From Notospermus geniculatus (Eukaryota > Nemertea > Pilidiophora > Heteronemertea > Lineidae): a stretch of DNA of 64,000 nt. The DNA lies in contig NMRB01000424.1 in assembly GCA_002633025.1 (NCBI GenBank), positions 211,519-275,518 on the forward strand, given 5' to 3'. Positions 33,410-45,400 of the stretch are shown here, in pieces. The position numbers were made by a program, and so were the translations under genes. Within the stretch, counting starts at the first letter, position 1; every line of letters starts with the position of its first letter. The notes under the pieces are model-generated. The model saw only the letters and a list, made by a program, of their open reading frames with translations. It did no database searches and was not told where the DNA came from.

Positions 33410-34330
33410 CACTCAAGTGATGTATCGCGTCGAACCGTGAATGGTGCCGTGTCCAGACTGGGTGGGTTGCATTCTCCCGCCCAGTGGAAGATACCTTGTC
33501 ATTTTCAAGCACCTGCACAGACCAATGACACAAACAACTGCTCGCAGTCGAGTTCCCATAGAGAGCCAACTCGCGCGAGAAAACTCTCTCGTGGATGGGC
33601 ACATTTATTATACATCTGTTATCAACCCGTTATCAACCGGTATCTCTGAATTCCTTTCCGTTCGTCTTGGATCAAATCAGACCTGCCAAGCGTGCTCTGA
33701 TACCTTGCTCAGACCTGCCAAGGGTGTTTTATCAGCTTGCTTGAGGTTTACTACGATTTTGCTGGAGAATGGGTCATTTTTGGGATGCAATGCTGGAGGT
33801 TTAGAATATTTCCGAACACAATTTAAGTCTGAAGATTTGGCTTGAATTGGATGGATTTGAAGTTCATATTCGACTTCTTCGTCATCTGCATAATAGTCAC
33901 AATATGGCCGCCCTGTCTCGGATAATCTGGCAGCACTCATGAAATGCACGTGCTCTATATCTGTCGAAGATATTGCTATCAAAAGGGGTCTGACTAAGTA
34001 GAAAACTTGGAACTTTATGACACGCATGTTGTTTGATCACTTCAAAATCTGACATTTCTTGGGGAAGTGATCCGAGTACCAGTGTTTTGTTCAAGCTTAC
34101 ATTCTAAGACGCGTCTCATTTCATTCCTTTTGACTAATAGTCCCCGCAGGTACCTTCATTTTCGTCATATAACTTGTACTTTTATGGTATTTTGACACAT
34201 TTTGTTTACAACGTCTGACCACGTTCCAAAAATTCACAATGCCAGCTGGCACTTAACTCGTTTTCTGGGTGGATTATCATCGCCACCACGAGCTGCGGCA
34301 TGTTCATCATTGTCATGACCATCAGAGTAG
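33410..34330. other. No gene seen
   Basis: Unassigned. The words AGACCTGCCAAG and TTTTGCTGGA near 33690-33770 recur, inverted, at 35415-35460, so a further diverged repeat links this stretch with the one at 35.4 kb. Confidence 0.4.
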
Positions 34331-34337
34331 GAACTAT

Positions 34338-34977
34338 GGCTTGTTGTACTTGACTCGATGACGCGAAGACTCGATGGCGCGATGACTCGATGACCGCCAA
34401 AATTATTCAATGAAATTCAGCTGGTTATTTCTAAGAAGTGGTATGGATCAACGGCGGAAGTGGACCGATGTAGTGTCGCCAGCTACCAAGAAGTGTAGTG
34501 AGGTTGATATTCAGCGTAAATCATGAAATGAAGGGTAGCCTCGAACTAGAGGCCTATAGCTCCTAAGTCCTTGAGAATTTACTATGGGTCCCTTTTGAAA
34601 AGTTGTTGGAATTGGTCTTGTCTCCCTATTGCACACCCCGGATGAGGTATAGCGGTAATTTTCAGCCCTTTTGAGCAATGATCCTACTGCATGTTATATG
34701 CCGGAAGTTTCCCAATGTGTCAGAGCTGCCACGCAAAAAGTAAATTCATGAAAATGACGAAATGCACCCGGGTTGTTCATGTACTTCATGACGTCATCAG
34801 TTTTGTGGCCACTTGCATCTTGGCAAGACGCACGTGACAATCTTGGACGAAAAGTTTCAGATCTTGGAACAAATTTTTTACAATTCTTTGATATTTTTTA
34901 TTATGTAATGAAAATTAAATTCTTGGACTGTACTTCTTCAAAACACTTGAACGGAAAAAAACAGTTTTGAATGAATT
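34338..34977. mobile_element. hAT-like non-autonomous element, truncated copy
   Basis: Starts GGCTTGTTGTACTTGACTCG followed by tandem GACTCGATGGCGCGA-type units. The interior matches the 35530-36673 copy through 34590-34975 (GGTCCCTTTT, GACGTCATCAGTTTTGTGG). The right terminal repeat is missing. It lacks the TTAA MITE carried by the other copy. Confidence 0.6.
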
Positions 34978-35529
34978 CCTCTGCTTCACGCACAACCACA
35001 ATCATGCATTCTAAACGCCAATGACGTCATTGCCTTAGAGTTATACTAAATGGGAATACATGTAGGTATGTGGTTTAACATGTCTAACAATGGTTATAAA
35101 AATATGCCAGAGGTGGCTTATTTCATCTTCCTAAAAATGTTGCATCGTAACCCAGTGTTTTGAAGTGGAACTCGAATTAAAACCGTCCTATATCTTTCAA
35201 TAAATCAGGCAGGTCGTTTGTTTACAAAGGACCAATCCCAGATGTGATTTGACCTCCACCATCGAAATTGAAATCTGCCTAATGGGCTACCGTATAATTT
35301 TCAGAATGACTGGCAGAAAAATGACTGGTGACTGGCGAAAAAATGACTGGCGGAATATCCTCACTCGCGGGAGAATGGGTCCAAATGCGTGAGACTCCCG
35401 CGAATCGCGTGAGACTTGGCAGGTCTGCTTGCTGGAGCTTGGGGAAGATTTTGCTGGACAATGGGCCTTTTTGGGGTTGCCTTGCTTGAGCATCTGAAAC
35501 GTGTTAATCTTTCAAAGATTTGTACTGTT

Positions 35530-36673
35530 CGGCTTGTTGTACTTGACTGGATGACGCGAACACCCGATGGCGCGATGACTCGATGACCGCCAAATTTATT
35601 CAATGAAATTCAGCTCGTTATTTCTAAGAAATGGAATGGATCAACTGCGCAAGTGGACCGACGTAGTCTTGCCAGCTACCAAGAGGTGAATTAAAGCGAA
35701 TGGCTCGCAGGGTTTGTTGACAGTTGTTTGTTGACATGTCCTCAAATCAAGCGCCGTTTTGAGAAAAGGCGAAAGAAGGATTTTAGTTTAAATGGAAATG
35801 CATTAGACAGCCAAACTTCGGAGGCGTATTCTGCAAAATCTACCGCTTCGAAATCAATGTAAATAGTTCAAAATGTACATTTTGACCAACTGAATTTGGA
35901 ACTGTCATTAACCACTTTTAACAAATTTTTAATGGAACCTCGTCCCCAGGTGCACGTTCGCATATTTGCACAGGTTTTGCCTTTGACTGGAGCACGGCTT
36001 TGCCTGGAGACTAGGTTCACTCTCTATGGGAGGTACCACCAAAAATCAAAACAAACCCCGCGAGCCATTCGCTTTAAGGTTGATATTCAACGTAAATCAT
36101 GAAATAAACGATAGCCTCGAACTAGGCCTACAGCTCCTAAGTCCTTGAGAATTTACTATGGGTCCCTTTTAAAAAGTTGAAGGGATTGGTCTTGTCTCCC
36201 TATTCCAAACCCCGGAGGAGGTATAACGGTAATTTTCAGCCCTTTTGAGCAATGATCTTACTGCATGTTCCTTACCGGAAGTGTCCCAATGCACGACAAA
36301 GCTGCCATGGAAAAAGTAAATTAAAGTAAACGACGAAATGCACCCGGGTTATTTATGTACTTCATGACGTCATCAGTTTTGTGGTCACGTGCATCTTTTT
36401 AAGATGCACGTGACAATCATGGACGAAAATTTTCAGATCTTGGACGATATTTTATAAATCTTGCAATGTTTTTTAAAAATTTGTTAAACCTTTTTATAAT
36501 TCTTGCAGTGATTTTTACACACTTGGACGATATTTTTCAAATTTGGAGCAAATTCTTGGACTGTACTTTTTTCAAATTACTTGAGCGAGAAAAAAAACAG
36601 TCTTGAATAAATTCCGCCTTCGCGCCTTCGAGTCATCGCGCCGTCGAGTCAACGAGTCAAGTACAACAAGCCG
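35530..36673. mobile_element. hAT-like non-autonomous element with tandem-repeat termini
   Basis: Left end CGGCTTGTTGTACTTGACTG and right end CAAGTACAACAAGCCG are inverted repeats continued by tandem GACTCGATGACGCGA-type units. Contains a TTAA MITE (35695-36073) absent from the copy at 34338. No coding capacity. hAT-like is inferred from the 8-bp target duplication of the related element at 43782; this copy has no clear duplication. Confidence 0.65.
35695..36073. mobile_element. TTAA-flanked MITE (AGCGAATGGCTCGC ends)
   Basis: Ends AGCGAATGGCTCGC and GCGAGCCATTCGCT, perfect over 14 bp and continued by GGGTTTGTT with one mismatch. Both are flanked by TTAA (35691-35694, 36074-36077). The related host element at 34338 continues without it (GTAGTGAGGTTGATATTC). 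Confidence 0.8.
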
Positions 36674-36920
36674 TACCCTTCCGCACAAAACTGCACGGTG
36701 CATACTGTCCTTCAGCGAAGGACTGATTATCATTGGTCAGATAGCATTGGAGGTAAACAGGCGCGGACCCAAGATTTTTGGCGGAGGAGTTAGGCTGCTG
36801 TGGATCTGGTGCAAGACCAGTTCTGACATGGTTGATTGAATTGCGTTGTGCTCAGTCATCTGTGACAGGAAATTGGATTTCTTGGTGTCGTAAGAAAGAG
36901 GACATCATTAGGTAATAAAT

Positions 36921-37576
36921 GTACAGTGAAACCCCTCTAAGTGGACCACGCGTGGGACCGGCTCAAATTGGTCCACATAGAGAGGTGGTCCACATAAAGG
37001 GGGTTGGCATTTTCGAAATATTGGAATCCTACAGTGGCAACGTAAGAACTTTAATACAAAACTTTAGTTTAATTTATTACATTTATTTTCATCATATTAT
37101 AACTTATAAATTACATGTACATGTATAACTACATGTACGATTAAAATGTTAAAAAAACATGTACATGTAGATCAAATGTCAGCACACACATACATACAGC
37201 ACATACTTGTACAAGTTAAGGGCACATGTGGTGTTTACTTGAAAAAATCGCGAATTGAAGTTTGTTTTAAGGGCTTGTTTGCAGACAGTTCACAAAGTCC
37301 ATTTTCCAACTTGTGGATTTGCTCGAGTAGTTGTCCCGCATTTTCTTGCAACAGAAAGTTCTTGACACCTTGAAGACCGGATAGAGCATCCTTGAATGTG
37401 ACGTGTCGTGTGGGCATTTCATCTTCATCTTCTTCATCGCTGAATCTGACCTCAGGTGTTCTCGTTTCTTCGATGAATTTCGCAATGTCGGTTGGCAGTT
37501 CATTTTCGCATGTATCGACGGCATCATCCCATGCTGAATAGCTGTCTGGTGATTCGGCGTCGTTGATTTCAAGGTG
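36921..37576 (-). pseudogene. Pogo/Tigger element: 3' end and transposase C-terminus
   Basis: Position 36921 starts a pogo-type terminal repeat, CAGTGAAACCCCTCTAAGTG, preceded by TA, with an inverted GTGGTCCACATAAAGGGG-type subrepeat behind it. On the minus strand 37576-37235 encodes the last ~113 residues of a Tigger-type transposase: an acidic linker (FSDEEDEDEM), a helical region and the ending QTSIRDFFK before the stop. The N-terminal part is missing because the CACTA-type element starts at 37577. No continuation could be recognised beyond 52785. Confidence 0.7.
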
Positions 37577-38012
37577 CACTGGGCGAAAAAAGTCCTGTCC
37601 AGGTCAGTGTGACACCCCAATCCGCACCTGTATCTACGACCTAATGCGCATGTGATTGGTACCTCTACCCTGATCCGGGTAGGTAGGTCTTTCCGTACCG
37701 TGTTGGTGTGCTGTCATCTGTATAATGCCTCGCCTTGCCAGTTGTTTAATTATCCCGTTAATTATCCTGTGTTGGGTGAGACCTAATCTGTGATTATGGC
37801 ACCTGACAATGGCATATTTAAGCCTAGTTTATACTTCGACGCACGACCATCGGCGTCCGACGCCCGATCAAAATCTGGACGCCGACCTAATGAAGTAGGC
37901 TTATGTCGGCGTACAGATTTTGATCGTGCGTCGGACGCCGATGGTCTTGCGTCGAAGTATAAACTAGGCTTTACACAGTCTCGAATCAGTAAGACCTAAT
38001 CTGGATTATGAC
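37577..38012. repeat. Left long terminal inverted repeat of the CACTA-type element
   Basis: Matches the complement of 52540-52785. It includes GTGTGACACCCCAATCCGCA and the repeated word CTAATCTG.ATTATG, which occurs twice on this side (about 37774 and 37997), as expected of subterminal protein-binding repeats. A MITE at 37821-37970 interrupts it. Confidence 0.8.
37821..37970. mobile_element. TTA-flanked hairpin MITE (PIF/Harbinger-like)
   Basis: Arms of 57 bp differ at only two positions (AGCCTAGTTTATACTTCGAC and complement), separated by about 36 bp. TTA occurs on both sides (37818-37820, 37971-37973). The equivalent point of the right terminal repeat of the host element is unoccupied. Confidence 0.85.
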
Positions 38013-38051
38013 ACCAACTCCACGTGGCAAGTATAACTTGCATTGTGCAAT

Positions 38052-38697
38052 TATGGGTAGCATTTCTGATTTATGTACCCATCTCTTCCGAATGGTATGG
38101 TACATGTTGGCTTACATGTATTAAGATTCTTGAATAAAAGCCTTGTAGATAGCATAGCACAGCATGAACGTTCCAAAATGGCCCTTGTTAAGGTCTTCGA
38201 CGTTAGTGTAATGTTAAATGCACTGCTTAACATGATAACTACCCAGGCCGAAAACAAGGTGGTGAAAGTCAATGCAATATTGATAAGGTTATATATCGCC
38301 GATATGGAAACAGCCATTAATTGCCTTCTTGCCTACAGGTATCGCACGCTTATCTATTTTTGAATATAGGCCTACATGTAGGCCTACTTCATTTACGACA
38401 TGTACGAGTATGATTTCTAGCTTTCTGACTTGCAGACGGTATTAATTGGCAAAATAATCACTCAAATGGTTATTTTGATGAAATATTTGGTCAGTGGCTT
38501 TGCGAGAATCTAACACAAATAAAATACACATTACATGGTGAAAGGAACTTCGCTGAGTTACTGGTACGCCCCATGTTGCTAACAGGAAAAAATTCTGAGC
38601 TCCCTACGTATTTAGCAGGAAGGGAATATAGGGCCTTACCGAAAAGAAACACTTTTCAGCGAGACATTTGCCAGCCTATACGAAATAATGCGGATTA
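38052..38697 (+). CDS. Possible exon pair of unknown product
   Basis: Two open stretches: from an ATG at 38073 to about 38337, ending at CTACAG|GTATCG, and from about 38439 (after CTTGCAG) to a TAA at 38697. The first is helical and rich in Leu/Val; the second has GQWLCENLTQIKYTLHGERN. No family is recognised, and the obvious donor and acceptor do not keep the frame, so they may be unrelated. They sit between the left terminal repeat and the transposase promoter. Confidence 0.25.
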
Positions 38698-38983
38698 ACC
38701 ACACAGTCCAAGCTGATAGTTTGTTCCGCACAAGCGGCTAATTACATGTAGCGCATGAAAAGAACTGAGTGATGTGAATAAAGTCTAGGCATAGCTGCTA
38801 TTTGTTCGTAGAGAGTTAATTAACAAGTCAATTAAGTTAATTATACTTGTCAAGTATAATTCCTCCAAACTTACTCCTACACACTGTACTGAATTTACGG
38901 TTTGGACGAATGTATAAGACATTAGGAGGTGTCAATTGATCATGTTACGGAAACAACTTTTGAGTAGGTACCTGACATGTGGG

Positions 38984-38990
38984 TATAAAA
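38984..38990 (+). promoter_or_regulatory. Candidate TATA box for the transposase gene
   Basis: TATAAAA, about 500 bp before the start codon. A plausible 5' UTR exon runs from about 39015 to 39163 (donor GAG|GTAAAT) and splices to 39478 (acceptor TTTTGCAG), eight bases before the ATG. Inferred from motifs and spacing only. Confidence 0.45.
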
Positions 38991-39485
38991 TAGGAGGATC
39001 CTACTCCATGTCAAGTATTCACTATCTGAAGCAGCAATACGACCAATACCGTTCTCATCACTTGACATTGTACATGTACATCTGTGGATAAAGCTTTTCC
39101 AATTTTACCAACGAGCAGCGGACTCTGGCACCGCCAACCAGACGAGGCTTGTCAACTGAGGAGGTAAATTGTTTTGCTTTGTATTTTTTGAATGGGAATT
39201 CGTGTTGTAGTATTGATTGGCAATGCAATGGGAGCAAAGTCTCATCGGAGTATATCGGAGATGATTTTTCAAAGTTTGCAATTCTAGCAATTGTCCAGTA
39301 AAAGCATGGAGGTATTTTAAAAGCAACTAAATCAACATCCATGTCTTTACAGTATATGCAATTACTTTAGTCATGACCAGCGCTGGTTGAAATGGATTAG
39401 TTCGACTTTTTCCGGAAATTTATGATTTATTCTCTTAACCTCACTCAGTACTCTGACGGCAAACTTTTATTTTGCAGTGGAGAAA

Positions 39486-42400
39486 ATGACAGAATATTGG
39501 AAAAAATGTCCGCGCTGTGGAAAGGTGTTACAGTCGAAGTACTACCGGAAGCATGTTGAAAAGTGCAATCCTTTAGTATTTACTCGCTTTGCTGCAACCA
39601 GTGAAACTGACCGACAGGGTAAGTTGCATATTTAGTATTCATTTGCTTTTCTTTTACGGCTTGAAGTCTTGTGGGAGTTGTAGGAATTCCGGTCTGAATT
39701 ACAATAGTCCGATACTGCTGGGCTGGCTGTTCGAAATGTCATGTTTCCATAGGCATGTAAGAAATTTATCTTAATCCCGTATCGAACAAAATTGGTACTG
39801 GTGTAATGTTTTTCACTGCCCCCCGTTCGCCAATGCCCCCCCCCCCAATAAAGCATTGACGGGATAAGTCGCGACATGACAATGGGGGAGGCACTGATCA
39901 ACATCTCTTTCTCTATTTGAGTGTCCGCCACACAATAAAGCGGGCATTGTCATATGGGGGCATTCTCATACATTACACCTGTATGCCATTGAACACACCA
40001 TTCAACGAAAATCGTTAACTTCAGTTTTATTTGGGTCATACATTCTTTTTCAGGAGATAATTCAACTAGTAATGCATCTACCACCGATGAGGGTCATCAA
40101 CCCGAACGCCAAGGATGCACAGAAAATGATTCAGGTAGGGCCGTCTTCACTCTTAATAATTCTGGGATCGACCTGCCAGGAAACCAGATACGATAATACC
40201 GCAATTTCAGACCATGGCAGTGTCCTGTTTACAGACTGTGAGACTCGGGTCAATTCTGATTCGAGAATGCAAGTGTCTTCATCTGTTCTCTTCTTGTAAC
40301 TATAATTCCTCCAAGTTGTAACCAATAATGTTAATTGACTGTTCATTATTGAGTTTGTGTAACCCTGTGAATTGTCTACTTAGAGTACCTGTGTAATATT
40401 CATTTTCCCATTTTCAGGACATGGTGCTGGCATTTCTATTGACACCGATGACACTAACCCACCTAAGCGACAAAGACTTAGCGAGAACGTGTCAGGTAAG
40501 GTTCACATTCATTCATTAGGGAGCTTAAGAAATCTAACGATAAACGTTAACTTTATGACAACGTTATTTTTTGTACCGAAAATACAATATAAAATCTAGT
40601 GAATGTGTAGTATGAAAAATAACGTTGTCGTAAAGTTCACGTTTATGGTTTGATTTCTTAAACTCCCTATTATTGATACCTTCCCTGAACAATCTTTTTT
40701 TGAAGATGTCATGCGTATTTGGCCTAGGGGTAGGCGATTCTTGCCTAATGCGAGGGTCCGTGGTTTCGAGTGTGATAGGAAGCTAGCCATTACTGTTGTC
40801 GGAGTGAACACCTCGAAATGATTGTTCTAGTGCGCTTGGGCGTTGCTGTCCTTTAATTCACTACAACTCCAGTTTGTTGATTCAGTCATAAAACTCTTTG
40901 CATAGTTCTCATGTGTATAAATACATGTAGTACGGTGTTTAAATTTTCTATTCCGGGCACCCGACTTTGTCAACACATTGGTTTGGCTGATAAAGGACAG
41001 GTTAGACTAATTTTATTTAAAAATACACTTACAAAGTTCTCTGCAGAGACAGAAACACACAGTCGGACCTGGCTGCCGAGCTTAAACCCAATTATGAAGG
41101 GGATTCCCTTCCAACCTGGTCAGATTTGAAGATTTAAGGCCATATTCAAAAAATGCTGATCATCGCGTGATTAAAGCTCTGTCTGCACCGTCAACAATTC
41201 CAAAACATTTCTGCAACAAAACATCTTGAAAACTGTTTTAGAAATGTTGGGCTTCTTTTGGGGTTGGTCTACACTCCATAGCCACAGGCTTGTCCACACC
41301 AGCAACATTTTAAAAACATTTATAAAACATTCAGTTGCAACAAATCTGCAACACCCTTGTTTTGGGATTGATGTGGACAGGACATGTCAATTCTTTTGCA
41401 AACATTTTCAAAACGTGTTTTGAATTGTTGCAAGTCTGTCTACACTGTGCAACAATCTGAAAACAAGGGTGTTGCAGATCTGTTGCCACTGAATGTTTTG
41501 GAAATGTTGATGGTGTGGACGGGCCTTTATCAAAAACATGTTTTCAATTTGTTTTGCAAAAGCTGCAGATACAGTCCACACTGTGCAACAAACCGAAAAC
41601 AACGTGTTTTTGTAATGTTGCAGTTGCTTGTTTTTGAAATGTTTTGGAAATGTTGATGGTGTAGACAGGCCTTGGCCGAGTCAACCGCAAACAAGTCCAG
41701 CACAGAGTGACCACAATGGTGCCTGTAGTTAGGAATTTGACATACACCCAAAGGCTTGAAGCTTTAGACTTGCCATCCCTGATATACAGCAGGTATCGAG
41801 GGGATACCGGTATGCTTCAAGTTTTCAAATACTTGAACAAACTTCAATCTAGACGGAGAATCACTCCTTCCAATTTATGGTGCATTATGTTGACAGATGA
41901 GGGGGGCCACCAGTGCCTTTTTTTACGTGGATTACACTGCTTTACACTGATCAGAGTAGATCTGATGTGAGGAAATTAAGCTTCACTCACTGAGTTGTCA
42001 ACCCCTGGTAGCCTCAGTGTTGGGGTTGTGGAGGCAAAGACTGTCGATTCCTTAAAAATACACTTACAGAGACGATTCCTTTAAAAGACTTGGACGGTGA
42101 ATGGTCAGATAGACAGTTCTAATAAGGCAAAGTACCAGTACATGTAATTACAAGGCAACGTTTCGATGAAAATGACCAGGCATGCCAGGGTGTAGTGCAA
42201 CGGTATATGGCTAGACAGTTTATATGATTGTATCATTAGATTTTTGATATCAATGTTCACTGACATCATAGCAGTAGCCTGTCGAAGTTTCAATGAAATT
42301 GACCGATGCAGTAGGCTCTTATTTATCACAAAATAACTTATAACTACTTCTGCAAAATTTTTGGTCGTCAAAAACATCGTTTCCTCTCGTCAACAAATTG

Positions 42401-45400
42401 GCCGATGCAGTAGGCTCTTATTTATCACAAAATAACTTATAACTACTTCTGCAAAATTTTTGGTCGTCAAAAACATCGTTTCCTCTCATTAACATGATCA
42501 ATCACACTGCATAATTAAGTTCAACTTAACCTGGCCAAACTGAATCAAACGAACTATTTGGCAGGCTACATAAATATAATCTCTTCTAGTGGTGGATACA
42601 AAAATGCACTGTTTCGTTTTCGGGTGTATTTATATTTTGACAAGTTAAGGGGTATGTGGATAATATACCCTTTGTTCCCAGGAAATTTTGGCGCGAAGGA
42701 GTGCGTCGGCGTCATGCCTGTAAGTGTAGGCTGTTGCTGAGTTCTGCTGGTATAAATGTACATTAAAGTATAGGCTGACCTACATGTACAGTGTGAACTG
42801 GTGAAGTGTGGCATTCCAACACCTACGTTCTAAAAAATACATGGCAACTAAATACAAACACCACAGATAAGTCCAAAACAAACATCGGAGAACCCAGAAT
42901 TACATGAATAGAATCACTGGTGTCATTTAGCGATTACTAAATATTCTTAAATAATACATATGTACCTCCATACTGGCATGAATGAATCCTTCAGCATGTG
43001 ACTGAAAACTTTGCAGTCCCTTCAGACCAGATACTTAGGCCCACATTTTCAAAGCTGTTTTAACACTAAAATACATTTTAAAAAGATGAAACAATGTTTT
43101 TATGGAAAATCGTGTTCTAGAACTTGTTTTAGTTTTAGTCGGAAACGCTCGACAAAAACACATTTTTTCTTTCACATTTCCCAAACTGTTTTAACAGTAA
43201 AATGTATTTTAAATCTCCCATAAAAAGCGTTTTAGCTAGAGCAAGGTAGGGGCATGACTATTCTTCATGTTGGCTTCTTTTAGTCACATAGACAGCCTCA
43301 GGTGTTATATCTGCCAGTGTTTCTGTGGATCAGTGTGTCCCCCTTATTGTTTGGGAAACGCTGGCAGACAGATCGACATGTTTCTCTGTCTGTTCCCTAT
43401 TGTCAAGTCAGGAGTGGAACACTCATAGATGGGGAACACTCGCAGAGGTTACACCAGGCCCATATTTGCAAACAGTTTTAACGCTAAAATGCATTTTATT
43501 GTAGCACTTACAGGCCTTGGCACTGCTGCAAAACACGTTTTAACACTTAAAACGCTTTCTGAAACAATGTTTCACTAAGAACAAACGTTTAATCTTAAAG
43601 CACTTTTTAAAATATGAATTTAAAATGCGTCTTATGATAGAACAGATTTTTGTCAAAACAGGTTGCGGATAAAACAGCTTTGAAAATATGGGCATAAGTA
43701 GTTATTTATAACCTCAAAGTTCAAAAATTGAGATGCATGAAGCACTTTACAAAGCATTCCTCCGAATTAGCAGATTATTAAGGCTTGTGGTATTCGACTC
43801 GATGACTCGATCGTTGCTATGGATTTTGCTAAAACATTTTTTGCCACTTCTAACATGCGGATTCGGCAGAATCTGCGGAATGAGGTTAAATCACAGGATT
43901 GAGTCATGCAAAATAGCCCAAGTATGTAACTGTACTAGAGTATACCGTGCATGTTTGTAGTACAAGGTTCTTATCTGTGGTCCTTTTGTTTCCCTTCCCA
44001 GGTGTATTTACCCTCATAATGCTGTCATAATTCCAACGAGATGTGTGCACATGTTTACAATGCTACCTTGAATAAAATTCTGGGATCAACTTTTTGCGAT
44101 GCCATTTGGATTGCGCTTTGTCGGCCGCGTTGATGACTGTGTTGGAAAAGATGCTTTTGATTGCTGTTTTTCAACCTTTAAGCAAATTGCGACTCCCAAA
44201 CTGCACCCAGATTACGTGAATGGAAAAGGACAAAATGCTGGGGATAAAATTGACCCACTTTTAAAAGTGTGATGATTTATTGATGAGAATGCCTCAAGGC
44301 CAGCTCACCAAAATCCCAATTTCGATCGCGTCATCGAGTGGTCGCGTCATCGAGTCGAATACCACAAGCCGATTATTAAAACCCAAATTGAAATCCCCTT
44401 GAACGAAAAGCATCTGGGTTCGTAGTTTTACACTAATCCGTTCCAATACAAAGACAAAATATGCCCAAACAAATTTAGCGACATGCTTTCGCACAACCAT
44501 GGACAGAATTTTCCTCTATCAGAATGAATAGCACATCTTGTAGCTCTTGGCTCTCCGGTTCTGCAACATCAAACATTATGCCCACACAGATATTGGATAA
44601 TGTGCATTATTTCTGTACCCCACCTCGCCTTCAATTTCCGTCATGGTGTGGTGGGAAGTTTGAGTCTAATTTGGCCTCTGGTGTGATAGGAGAAGTTGTC
44701 ACTGCTTGGATAAAACGTTGTAGACGTGTGGCAGGGCTATGCTATTTTCTACAGTATGTAGGCTCATGTGTAGCGGCTCAACATAGTGATATTTTTTATG
44801 GGGCTCCATGTGGCAAGTACTGTAATAAATTCAGTGTTTTTTTGATCACCCACGCAGGCTATTTTAATAGCCTGCGTGGGTGATCAAAAATTATCACTTC
44901 AAATAATAACATGTTTGTATATGTTATCATAATTGTAAGTCTTGTTATGAGCCTACATCCCCCTCCCTCAACACGCCTCCGGGGTCGTATAGGTTATGAT
45001 ACCATTAATTCCACTGTCATTAGGTCAGTGACATTTACTATCTAATAGATAATTGTTTATCTTTTCATCTTGCAGGGCCTGCAGATGTGTATGACTTTGA
45101 TGCTAATGAAGCAAGACTTCAGGCGAATGGCGAATGTGATGTGAGTAGCCTAGATGTAAATTTTCAGCTTTTATGTAATTGGGACAAATACATTGTATAA
45201 ATGCAGTTTGAAGAGACCCATACCAATATCAAAGAAGATAAACGCCCTCCCTAACCCTTTTTGGAGAAATATCAAACGCATCTACGATTATCAACTGTAT
45301 GTATATTTTGAAATGAATGAACGAACAAGGTAGACTAGTCTGGTACATGACGGTGTATCTGTAATTCTTTTACAGAGGGCACGGCATCTGTCTGATGACG

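Larger units (their letters stand above)
40496..45075. other. Long intron 3 of the transposase gene, full of MITEs
   Basis: This 4.6 kb intron holds the MITEs at 40517, 41166, 43030, 43457 and 43782, a SINE piece, a 99-bp tandem duplication and a perfect palindrome, all listed separately. Open frames in it are short and lack motifs. The other introns are much shorter, so this one has absorbed most insertions. Confidence 0.7.

Noticed and set aside
33677-34027. 116-codon minus-strand frame
   Set aside because: Acidic stretch looks protein-like, but there is no motif, start context or neighbouring exon.
44524-44883. 119-codon frame in the transposase intron
   Set aside because: Ends in the perfect palindrome, lacks any motif and is unsupported by splice sites.
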